Shown: positions 19,040 to 28,336, counted from the stretch's first letter. The stretch is DNA of 64,000 bases from Trueperella sp. (GCA_030532125.1 JAUNLU010000003.1:152491-216490), one strand, 5' to 3'. Made by a program: numbers and translations. The notes: generated by a model not told the origin, from the letters alone.

Positions 19040-19813
19040 TCAGTGGGCTTTGTTTTTCTCTGCCCGCACCTGGTCAGCTACCCGATGCACACCAGCCAAA
19101 ATTTCCGCTACTGCATCTTCGGCGGTATCTACCACCGTAATAAGTTTGGTGTCCTGGGGAGATATCATGCCTTCGTCAACCATCCGAGTGTTGATCCAGT
19201 CCACTAGCCCACCCCAATAATCGCTATCTACCAGCACCAGCGGGAACGAGAGCACTTTCTTAGTTTGTGCCAAAGTAACGGCTTCAAATAGTTCATCCAT
19301 GGTGCCAAAACCGCCCGGCAGCACCACGTATCCCAGGGAATATTTCACGAACATCATCTTCCGCACAAAGAAGTAGCGGAAATTGATTCCCAGATTCACG
19401 TACTCGTTCATGCTTTGTTCGTAGGGCAGCTCGATGCCCAGCCCAACGGAAACTCCGCCAGCTTCAGCCGCGCCCTTATTGCCGGCCGCCATGATTCCCG
19501 GGCCACCACCAGTGAGAACTGCGTAGTCTTCCGCTACTAGCCGGCGCGCGATATCTTCGGCAAGCGCAAAATGCGGATGATCCGGCGCAGTGCGCGCCGA
19601 GCCAAAAATGGAGATAGCCGGGCCGATTTTAGCTAGCGCCCCAAAACCTTCCACAAATTCGGCTTGAATGCGCATAATGCGCCACGGATCTCCGTGTACA
19701 AAAGAAGAATCCTGAATCGGGGCGAGGAGCCGGGCATCAGTGGTGGTTTCTGGGATTTGCGTCCCCCGCAAAATAACTGGACCCTTTTGGTAATTCCCGG
19801 TCATTTTCGTCAT
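19040..19813 (-). CDS. LOG family protein (TIGR00730, Rossmann fold)
   Basis: This 257-aa protein carries the LOG signature PGGFGTMDELFEA and the upstream GGGPGIMAAGNKGA. In characterised members these motifs form the site that cleaves nucleoside monophosphates to free base and ribose 5-phosphate (lysine-decarboxylase-like annotation is obsolete). The group with a roughly 60-residue N-terminal extension is widespread in actinobacteria, where its physiological substrate is uncertain. The start is the ATG at 19813; an in-frame ATG three codons later is an alternative. GGAAG lies 8 nt upstream. Confidence 0.9.
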   Translation of the reverse strand: MTKMTGNYQKGPVILRGTQIPETTTDARLLAPIQDSSFVHGDPWRIMRIQAEFVEGFGALAKIGPAISIFGSARTAPDHPHFALAEDIARRLVAEDYAVLTGGGPGIMAAGNKGAAEAGGVSVGLGIELPYEQSMNEYVNLGINFRYFFVRKMMFVKYSLGYVVLPGGFGTMDELFEAVTLAQTKKVLSFPLVLVDSDYWGGLVDWINTRMVDEGMISPQDTKLITVVDTAEDAVAEILAGVHRVADQVRAEKNKAH

Positions 19814-19997
19814 TTAATTCACTTCCAAATAATTTACTTTTGCAAACGTCTTCGCAGCCAAATCGGCCGGCACTGCCGCACAGCGTCAGTTGTGTGCGCA
19901 TGCAGTACTTCGTTAAGTATCTCAAGGATATGGTGCTGCGCACAGCACAATTCGCGCGCAGCTCAGGTGCAATTATTAAACTGGCAGTGGAGGGGTA

Positions 19998-20831
19998 ATG
20001 GAATTTTTACTAGCTGCGCTGGTAGGCGTCGCAATCGGCGTCGTAGTAGGAGTACTGGGAGCAGGCGGCGGAATCTTAGCGGTGCCGGTGCTGATCTATC
20101 TGTTGGGGCAAGCCCCACATAATGCCACCGCCAGTTCGCTAGTTATCGTATTGCTCTCCGCCATAACCGCATTAATATCCCACGCCCGCGCCCATAACGT
20201 GCAGTGGAAAGCTGGCTTCACCTTCGGAATTTTCGCCATCAGTGGCGCTTTCGCAGGAGCCCGGATTGCCCCCCGCATCTCAGAAAATCTACTTGTCACC
20301 CTATTTGCGGCGCTACTATTACTGGTCAGCGCACTGATGGGATATCGCGGATGGAAAATTCGCCGCCAAGAAAATTCTCCCCGCAAATTTTCAGTAGACT
20401 ACCACCCCGAAACTGAGCCAGATCCTGCCCTGGCAACACCAGACACCACACCACCGCACGACGTCAATCTCACATCAATTTCCGCAGCCGGACTGCTAGT
20501 TGGGGTACTCTCCGGCATATTCGGAGTCGGCGGTGGCTTCGCCGTAGTGCCATTGCTAATTTTCATTTTTGGCTTCACTATCCGCCAAGCTACTGGAACT
20601 TCGCTGCTGGTAATGATGCTGACTGCGGCTGCTGGGTTGGTCGGGCGCATCGACACCCCCGTCACAATTGATTGGCCGATCGTATTGCTCTTTGCCGCCG
20701 GTTCTGCACTCGGTGGGCTATTGGGCGAACCCATTGGACGGCGCTTCCGCCCCTCTACTCTCACCTATTTATTCAGTGGGCTATTGGTAGTGATGGCAAG
20801 CCTGATGCTGGTGGAAACCTACCTACTCTGA
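19998..20831 (+). CDS. TauE/SafE family sulfite/anion exporter-like permease
   Basis: This 277-aa membrane protein has the family's internal duplication. Two glycine-rich half-repeats are GAGGGILAVPVLIYLLGQAPHNATASSL near the N-terminus and GVGGGFAVVPLLIFIFGFTIRQATGTSLL in the second half. About eight hydrophobic helices are seen, with a polar cytoplasmic linker rich in Pro, Asp and His near residues 125-155. TauE/SafE proteins move sulfur-containing anions in known cases; the substrate here is unknown. GGAGGGG precedes the ATG, and a TAAACT box lies upstream at 19977. Confidence 0.88.
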   Translation: MEFLLAALVGVAIGVVVGVLGAGGGILAVPVLIYLLGQAPHNATASSLVIVLLSAITALISHARAHNVQWKAGFTFGIFAISGAFAGARIAPRISENLLVTLFAALLLLVSALMGYRGWKIRRQENSPRKFSVDYHPETEPDPALATPDTTPPHDVNLTSISAAGLLVGVLSGIFGVGGGFAVVPLLIFIFGFTIRQATGTSLLVMMLTAAAGLVGRIDTPVTIDWPIVLLFAAGSALGGLLGEPIGRRFRPSTLTYLFSGLLVVMASLMLVETYLL

Positions 20832-20857
20832 GCTTCTTCGTAGTTACTAGCTTCTTA

Positions 20858-21949
20858 TTAGTTACTCCGCCAAGGTTGTCCCTCTGGTAGCGGTGTGCTG
20901 GGCGAGCCCACCCACAATTTCCCAGAAATAATCAACTTCGCGGTGTCATCTAACTCGGCTCTGAACTGGTCATCTACCGCACCTGCTACCCCGTAGTACG
21001 GATCCAAGCCCACTCCGCTATTTGCCAGCGTTGCCACATAAGCCAACACTCGGTTATTGGGGGATATCGCCTGCGCCACGGTATCAATAACTCCCGCGGC
21101 GGCGTCTTGGGTAACTGCAGTCAAAAACACTCCAGCTGCTTCGGGGCGCTCCACCCAGCGCCCGTCTGTTCCAATCAGCCATACCTCACCGGCTTGACTA
21201 GCAGCTGGGATAGCGCCACGGGCAGATACCCCCGTAACTGGCATTATCAGGTCAGCCCCAGCTGCAATAAAGTTTTGCGTTTGCTGCTGTACCGCTGCTT
21301 CATCTGTTTCGGATCCAGTGAAGACGCCAGTTTGCGAGGTCTTATCCCACCCCAACAGCTCAATATTGCGGTGGTGTTTGGCGTTATACGCTGAGATTCC
21401 GCCGGCAAATCCATCCAGGTAGAGCCGGGTGTGCGGGGTATCCAGCCCACCAAAGGCGGCTACTTTCCCAGTTTGGCTCATCCCTGCTGCTAGATATCCT
21501 GCTAAGAAACTACCCTCCGCAGCATTGAATAATATCGGCCGCCCATTCCGCAGATACGTTGCCTGCCCGGTTTGATCCAGAAAATAGGATCCCACTAGTG
21601 CGAAATTCTTATCCGGGTGGCTTTGCGCCAGAGTGTGGATGACCCCCTCTAATTCCACACCCATGCCAATGATTAGGTCGCAATCGCCTTGGGCCCAGGA
21701 TTTCGCCCGCTGCTGCGCGGCACCCACCGAGTCTGCCTCAGCGGTAGTGAAATCAGCTCCGTATTCTTGGTGAGCTTCCACCAGCCCGCGCCGCGCCGAA
21801 TCAGTCAATTCGGCGTCTTGCCAGGTGCCGGAGAGCGCTAGTAGACACACCTGATAGGGGCGAGCAGTTCCAGAAACACTGGTACAAGCGCCCATCCCTA
21901 AAGTCAGCACGGCGGCGATGCCGCATGCCACTTGGCGTAGCAGTTTCAC
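20858..21949 (-). CDS. BMP (Med/PnrA) family substrate-binding lipoprotein
   Basis: This 363-aa protein starts with a lipoprotein signal peptide (MKLLRQ, hydrophobic core, lipobox GMGAC, Cys at residue 22). The body matches the basic membrane protein family of nucleoside-binding proteins (SGTWQDAELTDSARRG, FALVGSYF, FLAGYLAAGM, GGLDTPHTRLYLDGF, GADLIMPVTG). Such proteins usually feed an ABC importer, but no permease or ATPase is encoded nearby. It follows manC by 7 nt with a GTG start, so it is the last gene of the xthA-yihY-manC run. It could be an orphan receptor using a distant transporter. Confidence 0.82.
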   Translation of the reverse strand: MKLLRQVACGIAAVLTLGMGACTSVSGTARPYQVCLLALSGTWQDAELTDSARRGLVEAHQEYGADFTTAEADSVGAAQQRAKSWAQGDCDLIIGMGVELEGVIHTLAQSHPDKNFALVGSYFLDQTGQATYLRNGRPILFNAAEGSFLAGYLAAGMSQTGKVAAFGGLDTPHTRLYLDGFAGGISAYNAKHHRNIELLGWDKTSQTGVFTGSETDEAAVQQQTQNFIAAGADLIMPVTGVSARGAIPAASQAGEVWLIGTDGRWVERPEAAGVFLTAVTQDAAAGVIDTVAQAISPNNRVLAYVATLANSGVGLDPYYGVAGAVDDQFRAELDDTAKLIISGKLWVGSPSTPLPEGQPWRSN

Positions 21950-21956
21950 ATCCGCC

Positions 21957-23024
21957 CTATCTCAGCTGGGCAAGACCAGCCGCGTCGAGTTGTTCCACTA
22001 CTTCTTTTAGATTTTGCGCTTGTTCCCGGGTAGTTACCAAAATAGCATCTGCAGTTTCGACTACTACTGCGTCCGGCACGCCCAATACAGTAATCGGTTT
22101 GCTATAGGTGTAAACCAGGGCGCCCGGGCTAGCTACCGGCAGAACTGATTGCGCCGTACCACCGGGCGCTACCTGTACCGGACTCGCGGTAATATCTCGC
22201 AATGCCGCATAGTCACCGACGTCAGACCACCCCATTTCCACGGGGACAATCGCCAGTTTTCCGGTGGGGGCGATGGGCTCTGCGATGGCATGGTCAATTG
22301 CGATTTTCTTCAGCTGCGGCCAATTTTCGGCCAGCACTTCAGCTTGCTGCGGGGTATCCCAAGACTCAGCGATACGCATAATCCCCGCGTGCAGTTCTGG
22401 TTGATATTGGGCGAGGGCAGCTAATAACACACTAGTGCGCGCCACAAACATGCCCGCATTCCAGAAGTATTTTCCGGTAGCTAGGTACGCCGCCGCTAAT
22501 TCGGCGTCCGGTTTTTCCTTAAACTCTGCCACTGCGCGCACGCCCGGCAGTAGTTCTGCTTCCGCCTGAATATAGCCATATCCAGTGGCGGGATGATCTG
22601 GGGTAATTCCAATGGTAACGATGTACCCCTGCTCAGCAGCTGTGACCGCCCGCTGCACTGCGGCCTGAAAAGCGGACTCGTCAGCAATAGCGTGGTCTGC
22701 CGCAAAAGAGCCCACTACTACCTCGCCGTGCCGCTGTTCGATTACGGCTGCCGCCAAGCCAATCGCTGCCATAGAGTCACGCGGGGATGGCTCGGCAATT
22801 ATAGACACCCCCGGGTAGTCAGCTAGCTGCTTTCCGACTGCGGCTTGATGAGCTACTCCCGTGACGATGCTAACCGAATCTGCGAAACTCAGCCGCGCCA
22901 CAGTTTGCTGCAGCATTGATTTCCCGGCGCCAGTTAAGTCCGCCAAAAATTTGGGGGTCGTGCGCCGCGAAAGCGGCCATAGTCGAGTACCGGCTCCCCC
23001 AGCAGGGATTATTGCGTGGATCAT
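21957..23024 (-). CDS. manC: mannose-1-phosphate guanylyltransferase
   Basis: This 355-aa nucleotidyltransferase makes GDP-mannose from mannose-1-phosphate and GTP. The opening IIPAGGAGTRLWPLSRRTTPKF is the GDP-mannose pyrophosphorylase signature. EFKEKPDAELAAAYLATGKYFWNAGMFV is the characteristic middle block. It is the single-domain type without a fused isomerase. Its ATG overlaps the yihY stop by one base (TAATG). The product would feed mannolipid or mannan cell-envelope synthesis. Confidence 0.92.
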   Translation of the reverse strand: MIHAIIPAGGAGTRLWPLSRRTTPKFLADLTGAGKSMLQQTVARLSFADSVSIVTGVAHQAAVGKQLADYPGVSIIAEPSPRDSMAAIGLAAAVIEQRHGEVVVGSFAADHAIADESAFQAAVQRAVTAAEQGYIVTIGITPDHPATGYGYIQAEAELLPGVRAVAEFKEKPDAELAAAYLATGKYFWNAGMFVARTSVLLAALAQYQPELHAGIMRIAESWDTPQQAEVLAENWPQLKKIAIDHAIAEPIAPTGKLAIVPVEMGWSDVGDYAALRDITASPVQVAPGGTAQSVLPVASPGALVYTYSKPITVLGVPDAVVVETADAILVTTREQAQNLKEVVEQLDAAGLAQLR

Positions 23025-24049
23025 TACGCTGCTTTTCCTTCGCTAGATTTAGGTTTGCCAGCTCGGGGTTCAGCAACTAAGGTCCCCGAGATAGGATCGT
23101 GCGGCCACCGGCTGGTGTACGGCACGGTGTATGTTACGTAATTCGGCGTCTGCCCAGCGCCAGGCAGGGAGAAGTTGGCAAGTGGTGCAGGCGGATTAAC
23201 CGTGATCGCGGCTCCGATAAGCGTGATGCGCGCTAACAGATTTACCCACAGCAACAGGGTGATTATGGCAGCAAAGGGCGCCAGTAATGGATTTCCAGAA
23301 ACTGAACTTACTGCGGTTGTTCCCAGCAGGCGCAAGACACCAGACCCCACACCCATCACCACTCCGCCGATTAGGAGGTCTTTACGCGGGGCGCGCACCC
23401 CGGCCATAATACGGAATAAGAAAATCGCCACTGCGGCGTCTACCAAAATACCCAGGGCAAAGGCAAAGATCTGCGCGACAGTATCTGCGAAACCGCCACC
23501 GAAGACGGCGAGGATTTCATCGGCAAAAAACGTGGCGCCGGCAGTAAGCAAGATACCGACCAGAGCCCCCGCACCTAAAATCAGGAAGCCAAATAGATCC
23601 ATCAACTTTGCGGTGAAAAAATTGCCCGGGAGCCGGCTGATTCCGGCCATCGCTTGAATCGCGGAGCGCAAGGATCCCATCAAGGAAAGCGCTGACCACA
23701 GCAGTACTAGTGCAGAGATAATCGTGGCCGGATTTAGCAAGTTATCCAAAATCAAAGCGTCGGGGCTAACTAAGCCCTCCGGGTGTTGCTGAGTTTTCAG
23801 CACTCCCGGCAATGCTTCATTTACTTTCGCAACCATGCTGGTGCGCAGCTGTTCATTGCCACCCAATACGTAGGAAAACGCCGTCAGCCCGAGCGTGAGT
23901 GCCCCCGCAACGGCAAATAACGCCGAATAGGCGATACCGCCAGAAAGCAGTGCCCCCCGAGCTGCCCCATAGCGTTGCATCGCGCGCACCAAGCGCAGCC
24001 CCATAATGCTCGCGATTATTTTAGTTATCTGGTTTTCTTTGGCAGCCAT
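23024..24049 (-). CDS. YihY/BrkB family membrane protein
   Basis: This 341-aa polytopic protein has about six helices and the family motifs GGIAYSALFAVAGALTLGL near the N-terminus and LLLWVNLLARITLIGAAI toward the end. A hydrophilic C-terminal tail of about 50 residues follows. The start chosen is the ATG 2 nt after the xthA stop, with GGGGTGAAG as the ribosome site; a longer frame would add nine residues inside xthA. The family was once called RNase BN, now known to be wrong; function remains unclear. Confidence 0.88.
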   Translation of the reverse strand: MAAKENQITKIIASIMGLRLVRAMQRYGAARGALLSGGIAYSALFAVAGALTLGLTAFSYVLGGNEQLRTSMVAKVNEALPGVLKTQQHPEGLVSPDALILDNLLNPATIISALVLLWSALSLMGSLRSAIQAMAGISRLPGNFFTAKLMDLFGFLILGAGALVGILLTAGATFFADEILAVFGGGFADTVAQIFAFALGILVDAAVAIFLFRIMAGVRAPRKDLLIGGVVMGVGSGVLRLLGTTAVSSVSGNPLLAPFAAIITLLLWVNLLARITLIGAAITVNPPAPLANFSLPGAGQTPNYVTYTVPYTSRWPHDPISGTLVAEPRAGKPKSSEGKAA

Positions 24050-24051
24050 CT

Positions 24052-24864
24052 TCACCCCAGCTGGTAAGTAATACAAAGCGGCGCATGGTCGGACCAGCGC
24101 GTATCATAACTATCGGCTCGATCCACCTCAGCCGAAACGGCTGTTTCGGCTAGCTGAGGAGTGGCCATCTGGTAGTCAATTCGCCAACCGGCGTCATTGT
24201 CGAAAGCTCGCCCACGCTGTGACCACCACGTATAGGGGCCCTGTTCCGCACCAACTAACTGACGATGCACATCCACCCAGCCGCGCTGCCCAAACCAATC
24301 ATCCAAATATGCGATTTCGCGGTCCAAGACGCCAGCAGTTTTATTGTGGTTGGACTTGTAGTTCTTGATATCCAGTGCAGTGTGCACAATATTAAAATCG
24401 CCTGCCACCAGCACTCTGCCATGCTGTTGTTGCAGCTCATCAAGCCGCAAAGCCACCCGGTCTAAATGGGCGTACTTCGCCGCCATCTTCTGTTCGTCAT
24501 CTGCGACCCCAGAGTGCAGGTATGCCGAGACCACCACCGTATCCACTTCCGGCAGGTAAACCTCCACCCAACGGCCCGTGTCCACCGGTGGTTCGGCGTC
24601 ATCCGATAGGCCACTAGCCAATCCAATCTGAGTTTTTCCGACCTCAATGCCGGGGCGCACCGCTACCGCAACCCCAGCTCGCCCCTTAAGCTCAGCGGCT
24701 TGCTGGACCACCTGAAAATCTTCTAGTATTTCGGCGGTCAGTTCTTCTGGCGCACGCACCTCTTGGAGCAGCAGTACATCAGGTTGACGCTGGGCAACCC
24801 AGTCCAGCATTCCTTTGCGCACCGCAGCCCGAATGCCGTTTACATTGCAGGTCGCCACCAGCAT
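24052..24864 (-). CDS. xthA: exodeoxyribonuclease III (AP endonuclease)
   Basis: This 270-aa protein of the EEP nuclease fold cuts at abasic sites and removes 3' blocks during base excision repair. The catalytic set is visible: CNVNGIRAAVRKG, LLLQEVRAP (metal Glu), VAGDFNIVHT (Asp/Asn), DNDAGWRIDYQM and WSDHAPL (Asp/His at the end). AAGGAG lies 5 nt before the ATG. It leads a tightly packed run xthA-yihY-manC-BMP whose functions are unrelated. Confidence 0.93.
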   Translation of the reverse strand: MLVATCNVNGIRAAVRKGMLDWVAQRQPDVLLLQEVRAPEELTAEILEDFQVVQQAAELKGRAGVAVAVRPGIEVGKTQIGLASGLSDDAEPPVDTGRWVEVYLPEVDTVVVSAYLHSGVADDEQKMAAKYAHLDRVALRLDELQQQHGRVLVAGDFNIVHTALDIKNYKSNHNKTAGVLDREIAYLDDWFGQRGWVDVHRQLVGAEQGPYTWWSQRGRAFDNDAGWRIDYQMATPQLAETAVSAEVDRADSYDTRWSDHAPLCITYQLG

Positions 24865-24926
24865 AGAAACTCCTTATACCTAGAATCAGAGGAACAATAG
24901 CTAACACCAGAGCCTAATCGTAGAGC

Positions 24927-24947
24927 CAGCTCCTCGCTTTGGAGCTG
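24927..24947 (-). terminator. hairpin downstream of folD, weak terminator candidate
   Basis: A perfect 7-bp stem (CAGCTCC / GGAGCTG, 7-nt loop) lies 23 nt past the folD stop and before xthA. There is no T run on either strand, so intrinsic termination is uncertain. Confidence 0.35.
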
Positions 24948-24970
24948 AGTTCCGGCCCGATATTTTTAAG

Positions 24971-25849
24971 CTAGTTCAGGCGTTGTGCTGTTTCTACCAC
25001 GTTCACTAGTAGCATTGCGCGCGTCATCGGCCCTACCCCGCCTGGGTTCGGACTCAAGTATCCAGCCACTTCCGCTACCGCGGGATCCACATCACCAAAA
25101 ATTTTCGACTTTCCAGTTTCAGGATTAATTCGACGCGTTACCCCGACATCGAATACCGCTGCACCCGGTTTAACCATATCGGGGGTCAGCTGGTGTGCCA
25201 CTCCAGTAGCCATAACTATGATGTCGGCACGTGCCGTATGTTCCGCTAGGTCACGAGTACCAATATGGCAGCCATCTACCGTGGAATTGATTGACTGATG
25301 TGCCAGTAACAGCGTCAGCGGCCGGCCCACGGTTTGCCCTTGACCAACCACACATACATTGGCGCCGTCCCAATTGACACCCGCACGCCGGCCCAGCTCT
25401 ACAATGCCCCGCGGAGTACACGGCAATGGTGCAGTGAACGGCTCCGTGGTATTCGCGGCCAAGCGCCCGACGTTAATCGGGTGCAGCCCATCTACATCTT
25501 TATCCGGATCGATTGCTTCCAGCACTTTCTTGGTGTCCACACCTGCGGGAAGCGGCAGCTGCACAATGAAGCCAGTACACCCGGGCGCCTGGTTGAAGTA
25601 ATCGACTGCTGCCAAAATTTCAGCAGTAGTGGAATTACCAGGTAGCTCGATCCGCATAGATTCGATGCCTACATCGGCACAATCTCGGTGTTTGCCGTTC
25701 ACATAGATTCGTGAACCGGGATCATCGCCCACCAAAATAGTGCCGAGACCTGGAGTTATTCCCGACGCACGCAGCTGCGCTACTGCGGTGGTTAGCTCGT
25801 GCTTTATTGCCGCCGCAGTAGCTTTACCATCAAGTTTGATAGCAGTCAC
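24971..25849 (-). CDS. folD: FolD methylenetetrahydrofolate dehydrogenase/cyclohydrolase
   Basis: This 292-aa bifunctional enzyme interconverts 5,10-methylene-, methenyl- and 10-formyl-tetrahydrofolate with NADP. Signature blocks are seen: [14 protein letters not shown] (catalytic Lys region), [50 protein letters not shown] and [18 protein letters not shown] start lies 2 nt after the glyA stop, so glyA-folD is an operon. It supplies 10-formyl-THF used by PurH and destroyed by PurU, both encoded nearby. Confidence 0.95.
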   Translation of the reverse strand: MTAIKLDGKATAAAIKHELTTAVAQLRASGITPGLGTILVGDDPGSRIYVNGKHRDCADVGIESMRIELPGNSTTAEILAAVDYFNQAPGCTGFIVQLPLPAGVDTKKVLEAIDPDKDVDGLHPINVGRLAANTTEPFTAPLPCTPRGIVELGRRAGVNWDGANVCVVGQGQTVGRPLTLLLAHQSINSTVDGCHIGTRDLAEHTARADIIVMATGVAHQLTPDMVKPGAAVFDVGVTRRINPETGKSKIFGDVDPAVAEVAGYLSPNPGGVGPMTRAMLLVNVVETAQRLN

Positions 25850-25851
25850 AG

Positions 25852-27156
25852 CTATGCCTCAGTGGCCGCAGTACCGTGAATCTGGTCAAGTTCCGGATAA
25901 AGCGGGAACTTTTCCGCTAGCGCTGCCGTCCGTGCTCGCAGCGCCGGAATATCGGCGTCTTTCCCATCCCGCAGGGCAACTGCAATCACGTCAGCTACCT
26001 CAGCAAATTCCGGCGCAGCAAAACCGCGGGTAGCGAGCGCTGGGGTGCCAATTCGCAAACCGGAAGAAACTGCCGCCGGGCGCGGATCAAACGGAACCGA
26101 GTTGCGATTGATAGTGATACCCACTTCGTGCAGTAGATCTTCGCCTTCTTTGCCGTCCAAACCGGCGTCGCGCAGATCCACCATCACCAGATGTACATCC
26201 GTGCCGCCAGTTACCAGGGAAATTCCGGCGTCTTGCATATCGGGCTGTAGTAGGCGGTTGGCGAGGATTTGCGCACCTTCTAGCGTGCGTTCCTGCCGTT
26301 CTTTGAACTCTGCCGACGCCGCCACCTTCAGAGCCACCGCCTTTGCCGCAATCACGTGCATCAGCGGGCCACCTTGCTGACCAGGGAATACCGCCGAATT
26401 AAGCTTCTTAGCCAGCTGGGTATCCCGCGACAGAATCATGCCAGAACGCGGACCGCCGATCGTCTTGTGGATAGTGGATGTTACGACGTCGGCATACGGC
26501 ACTGGGTTCGGGTGCAATCCTGCTGCTGCCAAACCCGCAAAGTGCGCCATATCCACCCACAGGTAGGCGCCCACTTCGTCGGCAATCTCGCGGAAAGCGG
26601 CAAAATCTAGGTGGCGCGGATACGCGGACCAACCCGCAATAATCAGCTTGGGGCGTTCCCGCAGCGCAATCTCCCGCACATCTTCCATGTGAATCCGGAA
26701 ATCTTCTTTGCGAACTTCATAGGGGACCACATTGAAATTTTTGCCCGAGAAGTTGATCTTCATGCCGTGGGTGAGGTGCCCGCCATGATCCAGCTTCAGC
26801 CCCATCACGGTATCGCCGTGATCCACCAAGGCGTGGTAGATCGCAGCGTTCGCCTGTGCGCCCGAGTGCGGCTGCACATTTGCATACTCGGCGCCGAACA
26901 GGGATTTTGCTCGTTCGATTGCGAGTTCTTCAGCTACGTCCACCCATTCACAGCCACCGTAGTAGCGGCGCCCGGGGTAGCCTTCCGCGTATTTATTGGT
27001 AAGCACCGAGCCCTGAGCCTGCAGCACGGCGCGCGGGACAAAGTTTTCCGAAGCGATCATTTCCAGCATATTGCGCTGGCGATCAAGTTCCTTGTTCAGG
27101 ACTTCAGCAATTTCTGGATCCAGTTCTGCAATGTTCTGGTTCAGCATGTCAGCCAT
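25852..27156 (-). CDS. glyA: serine hydroxymethyltransferase
   Basis: This 434-aa PLP enzyme converts serine and THF to glycine and methylene-THF. Key sites: [18 protein letters not shown], the SGAQANAA block, DMAHFAGL, and the PLP lysine in [19 protein letters not shown] lies 7 nt before the ATG. The leader carries a ZTP riboswitch, so expression is predicted to rise when 10-formyl-THF runs short and ZMP/ZTP accumulates. It is the first gene of glyA-folD. Confidence 0.96.
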   Translation of the reverse strand: MADMLNQNIAELDPEIAEVLNKELDRQRNMLEMIASENFVPRAVLQAQGSVLTNKYAEGYPGRRYYGGCEWVDVAEELAIERAKSLFGAEYANVQPHSGAQANAAIYHALVDHGDTVMGLKLDHGGHLTHGMKINFSGKNFNVVPYEVRKEDFRIHMEDVREIALRERPKLIIAGWSAYPRHLDFAAFREIADEVGAYLWVDMAHFAGLAAAGLHPNPVPYADVVTSTIHKTIGGPRSGMILSRDTQLAKKLNSAVFPGQQGGPLMHVIAAKAVALKVAASAEFKERQERTLEGAQILANRLLQPDMQDAGISLVTGGTDVHLVMVDLRDAGLDGKEGEDLLHEVGITINRNSVPFDPRPAAVSSGLRIGTPALATRGFAAPEFAEVADVIAVALRDGKDADIPALRARTAALAEKFPLYPELDQIHGTAATEA

Positions 27157-27162
27157 GGGTTA

Positions 27163-27199
27163 ACCTCCACATCACGGAGCGCGGGATGCGCTCGCATCC
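27163..27199 (-). promoter_or_regulatory. expression platform of the glyA riboswitch
   Basis: Two hairpins that cannot coexist can form after the aptamer. H1 pairs GGATGC with GCATCC (27184-27199); H2 pairs GAGCGC with GCGCTC (27177-27193). A GGAG/CTCC pairing between 27176-27179 and the GGAGG ribosome site (27164-27168) is possible only when H2 is open. This suggests translational control by exposing or hiding the ribosome site. Confidence 0.5.
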
Positions 27200-27283
27200 T
27201 TCACCGCTTGCCCAGGCGTACGACCCGCGGTTTCTGTTAGCGCCGCTCCCTGGTGGTAGGCCACCTGCGCCAGTTGCGACATG
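27200..27283 (-). ncRNA. ZTP (pfl) riboswitch aptamer
   Basis: Read on the minus strand, the leader contains in order GTCGCAACTGGCG, a GGTGG-CCTA-CCACC hairpin, the conserved GGGAGCGG, a linker, then CGCCTGGGCA close to CCGC. This is the order and spacing of the pfl/ZMP-ZTP riboswitch, a known regulator of glyA, folD and purine genes in actinobacteria. It senses the purine intermediates ZMP and ZTP, which build up when 10-formyl-THF is scarce. The call rests on remembered consensus; a covariance search would confirm it. Confidence 0.88.
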
Positions 27284-27286
27284 GGG

Positions 27287-27292
27287 ATTATA
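27287..27292 (-). promoter_or_regulatory. -10 box of the glyA-folD promoter
   Basis: A perfect TATAAT on the minus strand lies just upstream of the riboswitch, placing the transcript start near 27280. No good -35 is seen at the usual distance. Confidence 0.6.
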
Positions 27293-27379
27293 TCGCAGCA
27301 TCCGGGTTTGAGGTGGCGGCGTGAGCTACAACGCCGTCTGCAGATTTGGGCGCGAATCCACTTAGCCGCAGTTTTCCAT

Positions 27380-27385
27380 TATCCT
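27380..27385 (+). promoter_or_regulatory. -10 box of a putative leaderless promoter
   Basis: TATCCT ends 6 nt before the GTG of purU. The gap (GATGAG) is purine-rich and followed by GGTG, but it is too close to the start to be a normal ribosome site. Confidence 0.5.
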
Positions 27386-27391
27386 GATGAG

Positions 27392-28240
27392 GTGAGTACT
27401 GAGAAATTGACTATCACTGTTTCCTGCCCAGACAAACCCGGAATCACCTACGCGATTACCGGTCTGTTGGCTTCGGTGGGCGGCAATATCATGGAATCCC
27501 AACAGTTCAATGACGCCGAATCCGGGCTGTTCTTTGTGCGGATTGAGGCGATGGTCCCCGGCGGGCGCGCCACGATTGAGAACGCTTTCGCCCAACTGGC
27601 AGAGAACCACGGGATGACGTATCAAATTTCAGAAACTGCGCAGACGATGCGCACCCTCATCATGGTTTCCAAAGAGGGGCACTGCTTGACTGATCTGCTG
27701 TCAAAGCAGTTAGAGGGCCGCCTCCCGATCGAAGTAGTTGGTGTGGTATCCAACCATGAGGTGCTGCGCCCAGTAGCAGAGTTCTACAATGTCGATTTCA
27801 TTCATATCCCGATCACGAAAGACACCAAACCGCAGGCGGAAGCCCAGTTGCTGCAGATAATTGCTGAGCGCAATGTGGAATTAGTGGTTCTCGCCCGCTA
27901 CATGCAGATTCTTTCCGCAGAGTTTTGCGAGAAGATGGCCGGTAACCTGATCAATATCCATCACTCTTTCTTGCCGTCATTTAAGGGTGCGCGCCCCTAT
28001 GCGCAGGCACATCAGCGCGGGGTAAAACTGATCGGCGCTACCGCACACTACGTCACCTCTGATCTAGACGAAGGCCCAATTATTGAGCAGGGCGTAGTGC
28101 GTGTTTCGCACGACGATTCTGTTGCAGAACTTATGGCTCTGGGGGCAGACGTCGAACGGCAAGTCCTGTCCCAAGCGGTGCGCTGGCATTCACAACATCG
28201 CGTGCTATTGAATGGTGCCCGTACTGTGATTTTCCAGTAG
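27392..28240 (+). CDS. purU: formyltetrahydrofolate deformylase
   Basis: This 282-aa enzyme hydrolyses 10-formyl-THF to formate and THF. An N-terminal ACT domain (TVSCPDKPGITYAITGLLAS) is followed by the formyltransferase fold, with the catalytic Asn/His/Asp set in INIHHSFLPSFKGARPY and GATAHYVTSDLDEGPIIEQ. The start is the GTG at 27392; the longer frame from 27281 runs through the divergent riboswitch and is not credible. It is divergent from glyA-folD, joining two opposing one-carbon steps in one control region. Formate released could feed a PurT-type enzyme elsewhere. Confidence 0.93.
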   Translation: MSTEKLTITVSCPDKPGITYAITGLLASVGGNIMESQQFNDAESGLFFVRIEAMVPGGRATIENAFAQLAENHGMTYQISETAQTMRTLIMVSKEGHCLTDLLSKQLEGRLPIEVVGVVSNHEVLRPVAEFYNVDFIHIPITKDTKPQAEAQLLQIIAERNVELVVLARYMQILSAEFCEKMAGNLINIHHSFLPSFKGARPYAQAHQRGVKLIGATAHYVTSDLDEGPIIEQGVVRVSHDDSVAELMALGADVERQVLSQAVRWHSQHRVLLNGARTVIFQ

Positions 28241-28257
28241 CACCCCGTTTTATGCTG

Positions 28258-28279
28258 CTTCTCTCTCTCCCCCCCCCCC
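28258..28279 (+). repeat. polypyrimidine tract ending in C11
   Basis: A 22-nt run of pyrimidines (CT dinucleotides, then eleven C at 28269-28279) lies in the purU-galK gap, about 100 nt before galK. Homopolymers of this length are slippage-prone and rare in coding-dense actinobacterial DNA. Confidence 0.8.
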
Positions 28280-28306
28280 GAAATTTTCCCGATCTAGTTC
28301 CGCAAT

Positions 28307-28336
28307 CCAAGGATTTCCTCATCCCAAGGATTTCCT
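28307..28336 (+). repeat. two tandem copies of a 17-bp unit
   Basis: CCAAGGATTTCCT occurs at 28307-28319 and again at 28324-28336, a period of 17 bp. The repeats lie between the C11 tract and galK and would overlap the -35/spacer of a promoter using TAAGTT at 28341. Confidence 0.8.

Noticed and set aside
27281..27391. 37-codon N-terminal extension of purU
   Set aside because: It would run through the glyA promoter and the region divergent from the riboswitch; the ACT domain starts at the GTG at 27392.
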